Assembly: GCA_964540815.1 (NCBI GenBank)
Contig: CAZIOH010000040.1
Location: 1 to 56,742 of the forward strand
Reading direction: 5' to 3'
DNA: 56,742 nt
Origin: CAZIOH01 sp964540815
GTDB lineage: Bacteria; Myxococcota_A; Polyangia; Fen-1088
Of the stretch, positions 46,329 to 53,244 are shown in pieces (position 1 is the first letter of the stretch; each line of letters starts with the position of its first letter). The notes beneath the pieces were generated by a model. That model had not been told where the DNA came from, ran no database searches, and saw nothing but the letters and a program-made list of their open reading frames with translations. A program made the position numbers and the translations under genes.

Positions 46329-46610
46329 CTATTTCCCCGCGGCCTGGGCGATGACGTGGTTCCAAAAGGGGTTGGCGAAGATGAGAATCATCGAGACCAC
46401 GAAGCAATAGATCGCGGTGGACTCGATCATCGCCAGACCGACGAAAAGCGTGCGGGTGATGGTGGCGGAGGCGTCCGGTTGCTGGGCCAAGGAGGTGAGG
46501 GCGGTCGCCACCGCCTTACCTTCCGCCAGCGCTGGCCCCATCGTGCCGAAGCCGGTCGTGATGCCGGCGATGACAATCGATGCCACCGCGATGACTGTGC
46601 TTTGGTCCAT
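46329..46610 (-). CDS. atpE: N-type ATPase c subunit (rotor ring)
   Basis: 93 residues, two membrane helices. AAAGGAAAA precedes the ATG. Ion-binding carboxylate is Glu63 in helix 2, in IESTA: the E-S-T arrangement matches the ligands of Na+-type rings, and Glu30 in helix 1 (GPALAEGKAV) is a second carboxylate as in other N-type c subunits. N-ATPases were proposed to pump Na+, yet the Burkholderia pseudomallei c17 ring proved H+-specific, so the ion here is open. Confidence 0.94.
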   Translation of the reverse strand: MDQSTVIAVASIVIAGITTGFGTMGPALAEGKAVATALTSLAQQPDASATITRTLFVGLAMIESTAIYCFVVSMILIFANPFWNHVIAQAAGK

Positions 46611-46683
46611 GGAATTTTCCTTTGCGGGATATTGCTGCTGGTGCAGGTTAAAGGCGGGTGCCGGGTGCAGGATACCGAGCGGG

Positions 46684-47388
46684 TCATACCTTGGTGGGCG
46701 CGGCATTCGCGCGGTGTTTGCGCCCATGGGTTTGCGTTGCGGCGGCGATATAGACGCCGGCCAGGACGCTGAAGATGTACGCCTGCACCATCCCCGTGAG
46801 CAATCCGAGGACCGTCATGACGATCGGAAAGACGAAGGGCACGACCGTGAGGAGAATGGCGACGATCATCGCCCCGCTCATCATGTTTCCGAACAAACGG
46901 ACAGCCAGGGCCAGCGTCCGCGACAGCTCGCTGATGATGTTGAACGGCAACATGATGAGCGTCGGCTGCACGTACGTCTCGAGGTATCCGCCGAGGCCCT
47001 GTCCCTTGATGCCGAAGACCGGTACGGCCACGAACACGCACAGGGCGAGGGCAACCGTGGTTGACAGCGAGGCAGTGGGCGGCTCGAACCCGGGAACGAT
47101 CGTGCCGAGGCTGGCCGTGGCGACCAGCAGAAACAGAGTCCCCAGGAATCCCAGGTAGCGTTCGGGGGGGTGCAGGCCGACCCCGCCGATCTGATCCTTC
47201 ATGCCGATGATGACCATCTCGAGCACGTTCTGCCAGCGAGACCGCTCGCGCCCCGTGGACAGCCGGCGGGTGATGAGCTTCGAACCAAGGATGAGGACGA
47301 GCATCAGCACCCAGGTGAAGAGAATCGTCGCGTTGAGCTTGGCAGGCCCAAGGTGCCAGAGGATTCGCTCGTCCGGGCTAAGGCGCAT
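46684..47388 (-). CDS. atpB: N-type ATPase a subunit
   Basis: 234 residues. Membrane helices include LNATILFTWVLMLVLILGSKLI and the conserved stator helix ISELSRTLALAVRLFGNMMSG, with the essential Arg (LAVRLFGN). Forms the ion half-channels against the c-ring. Its start lies 11 bases inside atpQ; atpR, which sits between atpQ and atpB in typical N-ATPase operons, is absent here and found upstream of atpD instead. Confidence 0.94.
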   Translation of the reverse strand: MRLSPDERILWHLGPAKLNATILFTWVLMLVLILGSKLITRRLSTGRERSRWQNVLEMVIIGMKDQIGGVGLHPPERYLGFLGTLFLLVATASLGTIVPGFEPPTASLSTTVALALCVFVAVPVFGIKGQGLGGYLETYVQPTLIMLPFNIISELSRTLALAVRLFGNMMSGAMIVAILLTVVPFVFPIVMTVLGLLTGMVQAYIFSVLAGVYIAAATQTHGRKHRANAAPTKV

Positions 47389-47761
47389 CTTCTTGGTCCT
47401 CGCGCATGGCTCGATCCTCCCTCGACACCCAATGCCAGGCGTTCATGGACCCAAGCGCCAACCCCGCCACCAAGAGGGCCAGGGTCCACGAATGGGAGCC
47501 AGGGTGCCGATCGTCGAGCCAGATTCCAAGGGCCGTGCCGAGGAGGGTCGGAATCACCACCGACCATCCGACCAGACCCATCATGCCAAGGCCGGAGTAG
47601 ACGCTGGCACCGGGGTTGCGCCGCGCTTCCATCTTGCGCGCCGCCTTCGCGCCAATCTGCGCGGCGAGGCTCGGGGCTTCCTTGGCCGTCGCAGGGGGCG
47701 TCGGGGGGGGCGTCGTCGCCCGGACAGGCGAACGAGTGGAGTTTGGCGGCGGGTCATTCAT
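47378..47761 (-). CDS. atpQ: N-ATPase AtpQ (AtpI-like) membrane protein
   Basis: 127 residues: a Pro/Thr/Ala-rich cytoplasmic head, then two hydrophobic helices (MMGLVGWSVVIPTLLGTALGIWLDD; WTLALLVAGLALGSMNAWHWV) with an acidic loop. It overlaps atpC by 8 bases and atpB by 11. AtpQ/AtpI-type proteins aid c-ring assembly or bind Mg2+/Ca2+. Confidence 0.85.
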   Translation of the reverse strand: MNDPPPNSTRSPVRATTPPPTPPATAKEAPSLAAQIGAKAARKMEARRNPGASVYSGLGMMGLVGWSVVIPTLLGTALGIWLDDRHPGSHSWTLALLVAGLALGSMNAWHWVSREDRAMREDQEDAP

Positions 47762-48158
47762 CGCGAAGCCCCGCCAGACGTCGAACGAAGCCCGTCTCCA
47801 GCTTTGCCATGACCTCGCGCAAGCGCTGCGCCTCCGCGTCGAGGGTCAGGAAATCCCGCTCGATCGCGCTGCGCAAGAGGCCAAGCTCCGTCCCCTGCAA
47901 GGCGCGGCGGACTGAGACCAACACCTCGCGTCCCGTCTTGACCAGCACCCCCTCGTCCACCGCAATGAAGATCTCGCGGCGCGCCTGCGTCTCGTAGCTG
48001 AGGATCCCAGGAACCAGCGCCGCGATGCAGTCGAGTCGGTTCGGCAAGATGCCGAACGAGCCATCTTTGCTCTCGGCGACGATGCGCGACACCCCGGCGC
48101 TCTCTGCGAACACCTGAAAGGGCAGCAACAGCTTGAGGGTCATGAGCGGCGCTTCCAT
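47754..48158 (-). CDS. atpC: N-type ATPase epsilon subunit
   Basis: 134 residues. Beta-sandwich (LKLLLPFQVFAESAGVSRIVAESKDGSFGILPNRLD) followed by a two-helix C-terminus. Three bases after atpD. Links gamma to the c-ring and may inhibit hydrolysis. Confidence 0.92.
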   Translation of the reverse strand: MEAPLMTLKLLLPFQVFAESAGVSRIVAESKDGSFGILPNRLDCIAALVPGILSYETQARREIFIAVDEGVLVKTGREVLVSVRRALQGTELGLLRSAIERDFLTLDAEAQRLREVMAKLETGFVRRLAGLRDE

Positions 48159-48161
48159 GGT

Positions 48162-49613
48162 CTACCGATGCGAGGCTTTCGCCGCCGGTGGGGTGGTCGT
48201 CACCGCCGGGGCAACCGCCGCGGCGACCGCCGGAACCACCGATTGAGTCTTGGGCTTGACCTCCTTGATCGACCCGATCATGTACAGGGCGCTCTCCGGG
48301 AAATCCTTGAACTCATCGCGGAGGATTCGTTCGCATCCGTCGAGGGCATCCTCGAGGCTGACCAGCCTGCCCTCGAGTCCCGTGAACTGCTGGGTGGTGA
48401 AGAACGGCTGGGTGAGAAAGCGTTCGAGGCGGCGCGCTCTTCCCACGGCGTTCCGATCCTCCGGGGAGAGCTGCTCCAGTCCCAGCATGGCGATGATGTC
48501 CTTGAGATCGGCATACTGCGCGAGGGTCCGGCGGATCTCCTTGGCCAGCGCATAATGGCGCTGACCCACGATCGCCGGGGTGGTCATCTTCGAATTGGAC
48601 TCCAAGGGATCGATGGAAGGAAAGAGGCCTTCGCTCGCTCGCTTGCGCGAGAGCACGATGGAAGCCGAAAGGTGGGAGAAGGTGTGCACCGCCGCTGGAT
48701 CGGTGAAGTCGTCGGCTGGGACGTACACGGCCTGGATCGAGGTGATGGCCCCGGTCGCGGTATTCGCGATGCGCTCCTCCAGGGCGGACAGCTCGGTCCC
48801 CATCGTGGGCTGATAGCCGAGACGCGACGGCATCTGGCCCATCAGGCCCGACACCTCCATCCCTGCCTGGATGAAGCGAAAGATGTTGTCGATGAGGAGC
48901 AGGACGTCGCGGTGCTCCTCGTCGCGGAAATATTCGGCGATGGTCAGCGCCGCGTGCCCCACCCGGAAGCGGCTCCCCGGGGGCTCGTTCATCTGCCCGA
49001 AGACCATCACCATGTTCGGCAGCACCCCTGCCTCCTTCATCTCGCGGTAGAGCTCCTCGCCTTCGCGACAGCGCTCGCCGATGCCACAGAAGATGCTGAC
49101 GCCCTCCTGGTGCTTGATCATGTTGTGGATCATCTCGGTCAACAACACCGTCTTTCCCACGCCCGCCCCGCCGAACAGCCCTCCCTTCCCGCCGCGCTCG
49201 AGCGGCACCAGCACATCGATCGCCTTGATCCCGGTCTCGAAGACCTGGGATTTGGTCGAGCGCTCGGCGAGCGGCGGTGGTTCCCGATGGACGCTGCGCC
49301 AGGCGACATCGGTGGGAGCCGGCAGCCGGTCGATGGGGTGCCCAAAGACGTCGAACATCCTCGAGAGGACCCCCTTGCCCACCGGAGCCTTCAGGGGGCC
49401 CCCGGTGTCCTCCACCGCCATGCCACGCGCGAGGCCCTGGGTCGGCGTCAAGGCAATCCCGCGAACGTGGCGCGGGTCGAGCTGCGCGAGCACTTCGATC
49501 ACGATCTGCCGAGAGGCCCCTGATCGCAGAACCGAATAGACGTCCGGCAGGCGCTGGTCGAAGCGAACATCGACCACGCTGCCCCGGATCGACGCGATGC
49601 TCCCGGCGTTCAT
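48162..49613 (-). CDS. atpD: N-type ATPase beta subunit
   Basis: 483 residues with GGGAGG upstream. Catalytic Walker A GGAGVGKTVL, GERCREGEELYREM, and LLLIDNIFRF (Walker B) show an active F1 beta. The order D-C-Q-B-E-F-A-G, with D first and no delta gene, is the N-ATPase pattern, not the housekeeping operon. The ATG overlaps the stop of the aldolase remnant (ATGA). ALA-rich C-terminal tail. A 26-codon fragment of this gene's start lies at 36686. Confidence 0.96.
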   Translation of the reverse strand: MNAGSIASIRGSVVDVRFDQRLPDVYSVLRSGASRQIVIEVLAQLDPRHVRGIALTPTQGLARGMAVEDTGGPLKAPVGKGVLSRMFDVFGHPIDRLPAPTDVAWRSVHREPPPLAERSTKSQVFETGIKAIDVLVPLERGGKGGLFGGAGVGKTVLLTEMIHNMIKHQEGVSIFCGIGERCREGEELYREMKEAGVLPNMVMVFGQMNEPPGSRFRVGHAALTIAEYFRDEEHRDVLLLIDNIFRFIQAGMEVSGLMGQMPSRLGYQPTMGTELSALEERIANTATGAITSIQAVYVPADDFTDPAAVHTFSHLSASIVLSRKRASEGLFPSIDPLESNSKMTTPAIVGQRHYALAKEIRRTLAQYADLKDIIAMLGLEQLSPEDRNAVGRARRLERFLTQPFFTTQQFTGLEGRLVSLEDALDGCERILRDEFKDFPESALYMIGSIKEVKPKTQSVVPAVAAAVAPAVTTTPPAAKASHR

Positions 49614-49801
49614 TGCGGCCTCCGGGAGGTCGCTGACTCCATGGCGGCGTCGTACTCTCCGCGGCGGGCTGCGCGATTGCAGAGCGCGCGGTGCAAGAGG
49701 GCCTGCTGCGCGTCGGCCGCACGTGCGGGGTCACCCCGCCAGATATCGCCGGCCACCAGGGTCGCTGCCGTCAGGGTCAGAGCCGTCTCGTCGATAGCCA
49801 T
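49610..49801 (-). pseudogene. Class I aldolase with large in-frame internal deletion (copy 2)
   Basis: 63 residues: MAIDETALTLTAATLVAGD (aldolase start, compare MNIDEKELTETAAALVADD) joined directly to IWRGDPARAADAQQALLHRA and CNRAARRGEYDAAMES (aldolase end). About 285 residues with the active site are lost but the frame is kept, and the stop overlaps atpD's ATG as in copy 1. Confidence 0.85.
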
Positions 49802-49819
49802 GCTCGAGCCCCCTGCGAA

Positions 49820-50170
49820 TCAGTGGCCCGCGGCACAGCGGACCGCGCCCTGCCGACCGAGCTCGCGCTCGAGGAGCAGGACGAGCGGCCGGGCCAGCAT
49901 GAATCCCAGCAGACAGATCAGCATTCGGGCTCCAGAGTGCCGCCCGACCGCATAGATTCCCAGCAGGGCGATGCTCATCCGCACCAGAAGACTTCCGAGG
50001 AACCAGCGAGCTGGACGCCGTGCGACCGCGGCCCTGCGGACGGTCCACCATAGTCCGCCGTAGAAGGCGGTGCCGAGGAGCGCCCCGATGAGCCCGACGA
50101 AGAGGACCGCGAAGAGCCCCCCCACGGAGAGATTCGCCGCCCGAAGCAGGCGCCAGGCTTCGCCCGTCAT
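49820..50170 (-). CDS. atpR: N-ATPase AtpR-type membrane protein
   Basis: 116 residues with three hydrophobic segments (FAVLFVGLIGALLGTAFYGGLWW; WFLGSLLVRMSIALLGIYAVG; MLICLLGFMLARPLVLLL) and conserved Arg in and between them (WTVRR, LLVRM, FMLARP). These fit the AtpR subunit of N-ATPases, thought to interact with the c-ring during assembly. It lies upstream of atpD rather than between atpQ and atpB. ATG overlaps the stop of the phosphoketolase remnant. An internally deleted copy is at 37806. Confidence 0.8.
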   Translation of the reverse strand: MTGEAWRLLRAANLSVGGLFAVLFVGLIGALLGTAFYGGLWWTVRRAAVARRPARWFLGSLLVRMSIALLGIYAVGRHSGARMLICLLGFMLARPLVLLLERELGRQGAVRCAAGH

Positions 50171-50697
50171 GCACCCGACCCGGCCCCGACCGTGGCCTCC
50201 CGGCCTCCCCAGGTCAAGTTGCGAAGCTCAGGCAGCTCCTGTCTGTGCTTGCAGATGTACTGCCGGTGCTCGATGAGGTTGTCCATGAGCACCTGCTTGA
50301 GGCACACTCCCTTGACTCCGGCCCTCGGGTCGCGGTCAATCAGGTGCATGAGCCGGTGGAAGCGGTCGAGGTTGTTGAGCACGGTCATGTCGACCCAGCG
50401 GTCGAACAGATTCATGCCATCCGGGCTGCCATGGCCTGGCCCCGAGACAAAGAGCATGTCGAGGTCGAACTTCTTGATCACGCGGTTGAGGTGCATGTAG
50501 ATGGAGGTCTGCCCGCGGGTCTTCCCCCAGTGCCCGAGCGACATTTGCTTGCCACCGCCGAGCGTCAGCGGCCGTTTCAGCAAGGGATTGTCGCAGAGGT
50601 AGGTCTGACCCACGGCCAGGTGGTTGGCGGCCCGCCAGTAGGCGTCCATCCAGGCAAGAGGATCCGGGGTCAGGGTCTCGTCGAGGCGATTCGGCAT
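50167..50697 (-). pseudogene. Phosphoketolase with in-frame internal deletion (copy 2)
   Basis: 176 residues. The first 91 align with xfp (MPNRLDETLTP to FVSGPGHGS); after about 10 unmatched residues the last 75 align with xfp residues 728-801 (DMTVLNNLDRFHRLM to ELPELRNLTWG). About 635 residues including the ThDP site are gone, so it is not an enzyme, but start, ribosome site (AAGGAG) and ATGA overlap with atpR are retained. Point differences throughout show the deletion is not recent. Confidence 0.88.
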
Positions 50698-50789
50698 CTG
50701 CGGCTCCTTGCGGCGGTTCCTCGTTCTCCAGGACCGAGGACTCCTCCGCCGGGTGTCGGACGGTTGCGGTGACGGTATCAACCGCGGCC

Positions 50790-50850
50790 GAGACCAGAAT
50801 GGGGGCGTGGCCTTCCGATCGACAGGTGAGTAACGTCGATTTCGGGACTT
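50790..50850 (-). promoter_or_regulatory. Conserved upstream element of xfp (copy 2)
   Basis: Matches 40618-40678 upstream of the intact xfp; here it lies 95-150 bases before the start. Candidate promoter of the atpR-N-ATPase operon. Confidence 0.5.
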
Positions 50851-50866
50851 TGAATGGTTAGGAGAA

Positions 50867-50945
50867 GATCGAGAGGCTGCGCTCAATCGACAGGCCAAGG
50901 CCCATGCGAAGGGGATCACGGTCGACACGTCGGAGGGAAGGCCAC
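50867..50945 (+). pseudogene. Remnant of a BON-domain protein gene
   Basis: EAALNRQAKAHAKGITVDTSEG aligns with EAALNRQAKADSKGIKVDTSGG of the BON gene at 31696. Only about 25 codons survive, on the opposite strand to the flanking operon. Confidence 0.65.
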
Positions 50946-51153
50946 GTCGGCGGAGCTGGGGGCGCTCCGGGGTATAGAGGGTGCGAAGGATCACGGCGAT
51001 GGGGATCTGCGCCACGGCTTGGAGATCCCCAAGATGACCCAAGGCTGCTGGTCCGGCGGGGAACGAATGGAGACGGACCTCAGCAGTTTCAGCACCGGCA
51101 TTCATGGTTTCCAACGATGGAGTTTCCGAGGAGAGTGGGCCACGGTGTAACGG

Positions 51154-51387
51154 ATGAACCACGACCTGACCACCGACAGCGTCGAAGGCGAGATCAAGAA
51201 GATTCAGCGGGTGGGCCGCGGCAGGCGGGATCTGATCCTGGTCGCAGCGCTCGTCGTGGTGGGGATCTTGATTGGCACGGTGTGGTTGGGATTCCGGGGA
51301 AGCCACGTCTCGCAGAGTGCGGAGGCCATGACCGTCCCGCTCACAAGTCCTGCCGCCAACGTGGTTCCTCGCTCGACCACGCCGTAG
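51154..51387 (+). CDS. Small single-span membrane protein
   Basis: 77 residues: charged N-terminus (EGEIKKIQRVGRGRRD), one helix (LILVAALVVVGILIGTVWLGF), then a Ser/Ala/Pro tail. Positive-inside rule predicts the N-terminus in the cytoplasm. No clear ribosome site; function unknown. It is on the plus strand between two minus-strand blocks. Confidence 0.4.
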   Translation: MNHDLTTDSVEGEIKKIQRVGRGRRDLILVAALVVVGILIGTVWLGFRGSHVSQSAEAMTVPLTSPAANVVPRSTTP

Positions 51388-51587
51388 TTGCAAGTCCGCG
51401 CCTTCACGACGGGCGTCAATCTGTTCGCTGGGTGCGCCCACCCTGAGCCCGCTGCACACCGCGGTCCCTCCATTCCGGAGGGCGGCCAGTGACAATCACG
51501 GCTCTTGCGCTGGCACGGAGTAGTTGAAGATCAGCGTCCCCGGCGAAGAGAATGGTGGCGAATCGATGTGGAGCGCCGCCGACAGGA

Positions 51588-51773
51588 TCACCGCCACCCC
51601 TCGTGCTGAGCTCCCGATGTCGTGGGCCTGCAGACAGCCTTCGTGGCTCTGACCCCGGTGCGAACGATGCCCAGAAACTGGTCGGCGGCCAGCCTGGCAC
51701 CGCCGATCAGAGCGTCGTCGACACCCGGTCGGCCAAGGAGCTCCCCGGCATTTTCGGGTTTGACGCTTCCGCC
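51588..51773 (-). pseudogene. tpiA: 3' remnant of triosephosphate isomerase gene
   Basis: GGSVKPENAGELLGRPGVDD followed by ALIGGARLAADQFLGIV is the hallmark C-terminal phosphate-binding end of TPI (YGGSVKP.N, then D.aLvGGAsL). The first 200 or so residues are missing; the fragment is joined out of frame to the 3' end of the aldolase gene at 51707. Confidence 0.82.
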
Positions 51774-52786
51774 TCGAGGGCAGCGTCGTATTCGCCCCGG
51801 AGCGCGGCTGCGTTGCACTGTGCTCGGTGAAGCAGAGCCTTCTGCGCCGCCGACACCTGGGACCGCACGCCACGCCAGATCTCCAAGGCCGGCTGCTGGA
51901 TGGCTCGGGCAAACGAAAAGGTCAGCGCCCACGGCAGCCGCGAACTGAATTGCACATGCATCGCATTCAGACGAGCAGAGGCCAGCTCCGCGGACTGGCC
52001 GCCCGACAGGAACGCGACCCCCGGGACAGCGGCGGGAACGGCCCGCAGGAGACACCGCACCGTCGCGTCGGCCACCTGCTCCACGGTCTCCTGCCTGGAA
52101 CATGCCGCGCCCGGCAGCACCATGTTCGGCTTCAGGATCATGGCCTCGGGGACCACCCCCTGAGCGAAGAGCTGATTGAAGACCGCACGGAGCACCTCCT
52201 CTGTGACCTCCGAGCAGCGCTGCAGAGTGTGGTCTCCGGCCATGAGGACCTCCGGCTCGACGACAGGGACCAGCCCGGCCTCCTGGCACAAGGCGGCGTA
52301 GCGAGCCAGCGCCTGCGCGTTTGCTTCGACGCATCCGCGAGTCGGGTTGCGATCGTCCACCGCAATCACGCCGCGCCACTTGGCAAATCGAGCGCCGAGG
52401 CATGCGTACTCGGCCAACCGTTCGCGCAGGCCATCGAGACCTTCGGTCACCTTCTCGCCGGGATGATTGGCCATCTCCTTGGCCCCGGCGTCGACCTTGA
52501 TGCCGGGAATGATTCCCGCGTCCGTGAGTACCTTGACGAAGGCCCTGCCGTCCGTGGTGCTCTGGCGGATGGTTTCGTCGAACAGAATCGCACCACTGAT
52601 GAACTGGCCGAGGCCGGGCGTCGTCACCAGCAGCTCCCGATAGGCGCGCCGGCTCTCCTCATCCTGAGGAATGCCTAGCCGCGCGAATCGCTTGTTGCAG
52701 GTTCGGGTGCTCTCGTCCATCGCGAGCAAGCCCTTGTCACCGGTTACCATGGCCCGCACTGTCTCGAACAGATTGTGTGAATTCAT
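51707..52786 (-). CDS. Fructose-bisphosphate aldolase, class I (copy C)
   Basis: 359 residues. KGLLAMDESTRTCNKRF, ILFDETIRQ and Schiff-base Lys in MILKPNMVLPG mark a class I aldolase; RGEYDAALE ends the family homology. The last 20 residues (from EASNPKMP) are read out of frame from the tpiA remnant, so the natural C-terminus is probably altered, which in class I aldolases can affect substrate release. Five bases after rpiB. Confidence 0.92.
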   Translation of the reverse strand: MNSHNLFETVRAMVTGDKGLLAMDESTRTCNKRFARLGIPQDEESRRAYRELLVTTPGLGQFISGAILFDETIRQSTTDGRAFVKVLTDAGIIPGIKVDAGAKEMANHPGEKVTEGLDGLRERLAEYACLGARFAKWRGVIAVDDRNPTRGCVEANAQALARYAALCQEAGLVPVVEPEVLMAGDHTLQRCSEVTEEVLRAVFNQLFAQGVVPEAMILKPNMVLPGAACSRQETVEQVADATVRCLLRAVPAAVPGVAFLSGGQSAELASARLNAMHVQFSSRLPWALTFSFARAIQQPALEIWRGVRSQVSAAQKALLHRAQCNAAALRGEYDAALEAEASNPKMPGSSLADRVSTTL

Positions 52787-52791
52787 GTGGG

Positions 52792-53244
52792 TCAGACCCT
52801 TCTGTCTTCGAGATCAGCAATCTTCGCGAGACGGCGCTTGAACCGCTCGTCTCCCTTGAACCGGGCGCCGAGAAACGCCTCGACCAGCTCCCGGGCGAGC
52901 TCACCTCCGGTGACCTGGCCACCGAGGCACATGACGTTCATGTCGTCGTCCTCGACCCCTTGGTGGGCAGAGAACGACTGGGTGATCAATGCTGCTCTGA
53001 CGCGCGTGACCTTGTTCGCCACGATGCATGCCCCGACCCCGCTGCCACAGATGGCCACGCCCCGCGCGACCTCGCCCCTCGCCACGGCGCTCGCGAGTGG
53101 AACCACGACATCCGGGTAGTCATCCCCTGACATCAACGAGTGGGCGCCGAAGTCTACGATCTCGTGTCCCGCCGCCGTGATCACGCCGGTCAAGTGCGCC
53201 TTCAATTCAAACCCTCCGTGATCTGCCGCGATACCGACCCGCAT
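52792..53244 (-). CDS. rpiB: Ribose-5-phosphate isomerase B
   Basis: 150 residues from ATG 53244 (AGGAGG upstream). IAADHGGFELK, the CGSGVGACIVANKV loop with active-site Cys, and residues for phosphate binding are present. Interconverts ribose-5-P and ribulose-5-P, feeding pentose phosphates to phosphoketolase. It begins 38 bases inside ackA, so the two are co-expressed. Confidence 0.93.
   Translation of the reverse strand: MRVGIAADHGGFELKAHLTGVITAAGHEIVDFGAHSLMSGDDYPDVVVPLASAVARGEVARGVAICGSGVGACIVANKVTRVRAALITQSFSAHQGVEDDDMNVMCLGGQVTGGELARELVEAFLGARFKGDERFKRRLAKIADLEDRRV

Noticed and set aside
43912..46407. 831-codon alpha-subunit frame starting at 46407
   Set aside because: The first 316 codons are the antisense-free shifted frame of atpF; the true start is ATG 45459.
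47378..47388. Loss of atpR from the N-ATPase
   Set aside because: A good AtpR candidate was found upstream of atpD at 49820, so it is relocated, not lost.
48168..49523. 451-codon plus-strand open frame
   Set aside because: Shadow of atpD; His/Arg/Asp-rich without motifs.
50854..51150. KaiC-like start (STGIHGF) on the plus strand
   Set aside because: Only seven residues match and no Walker motif follows.
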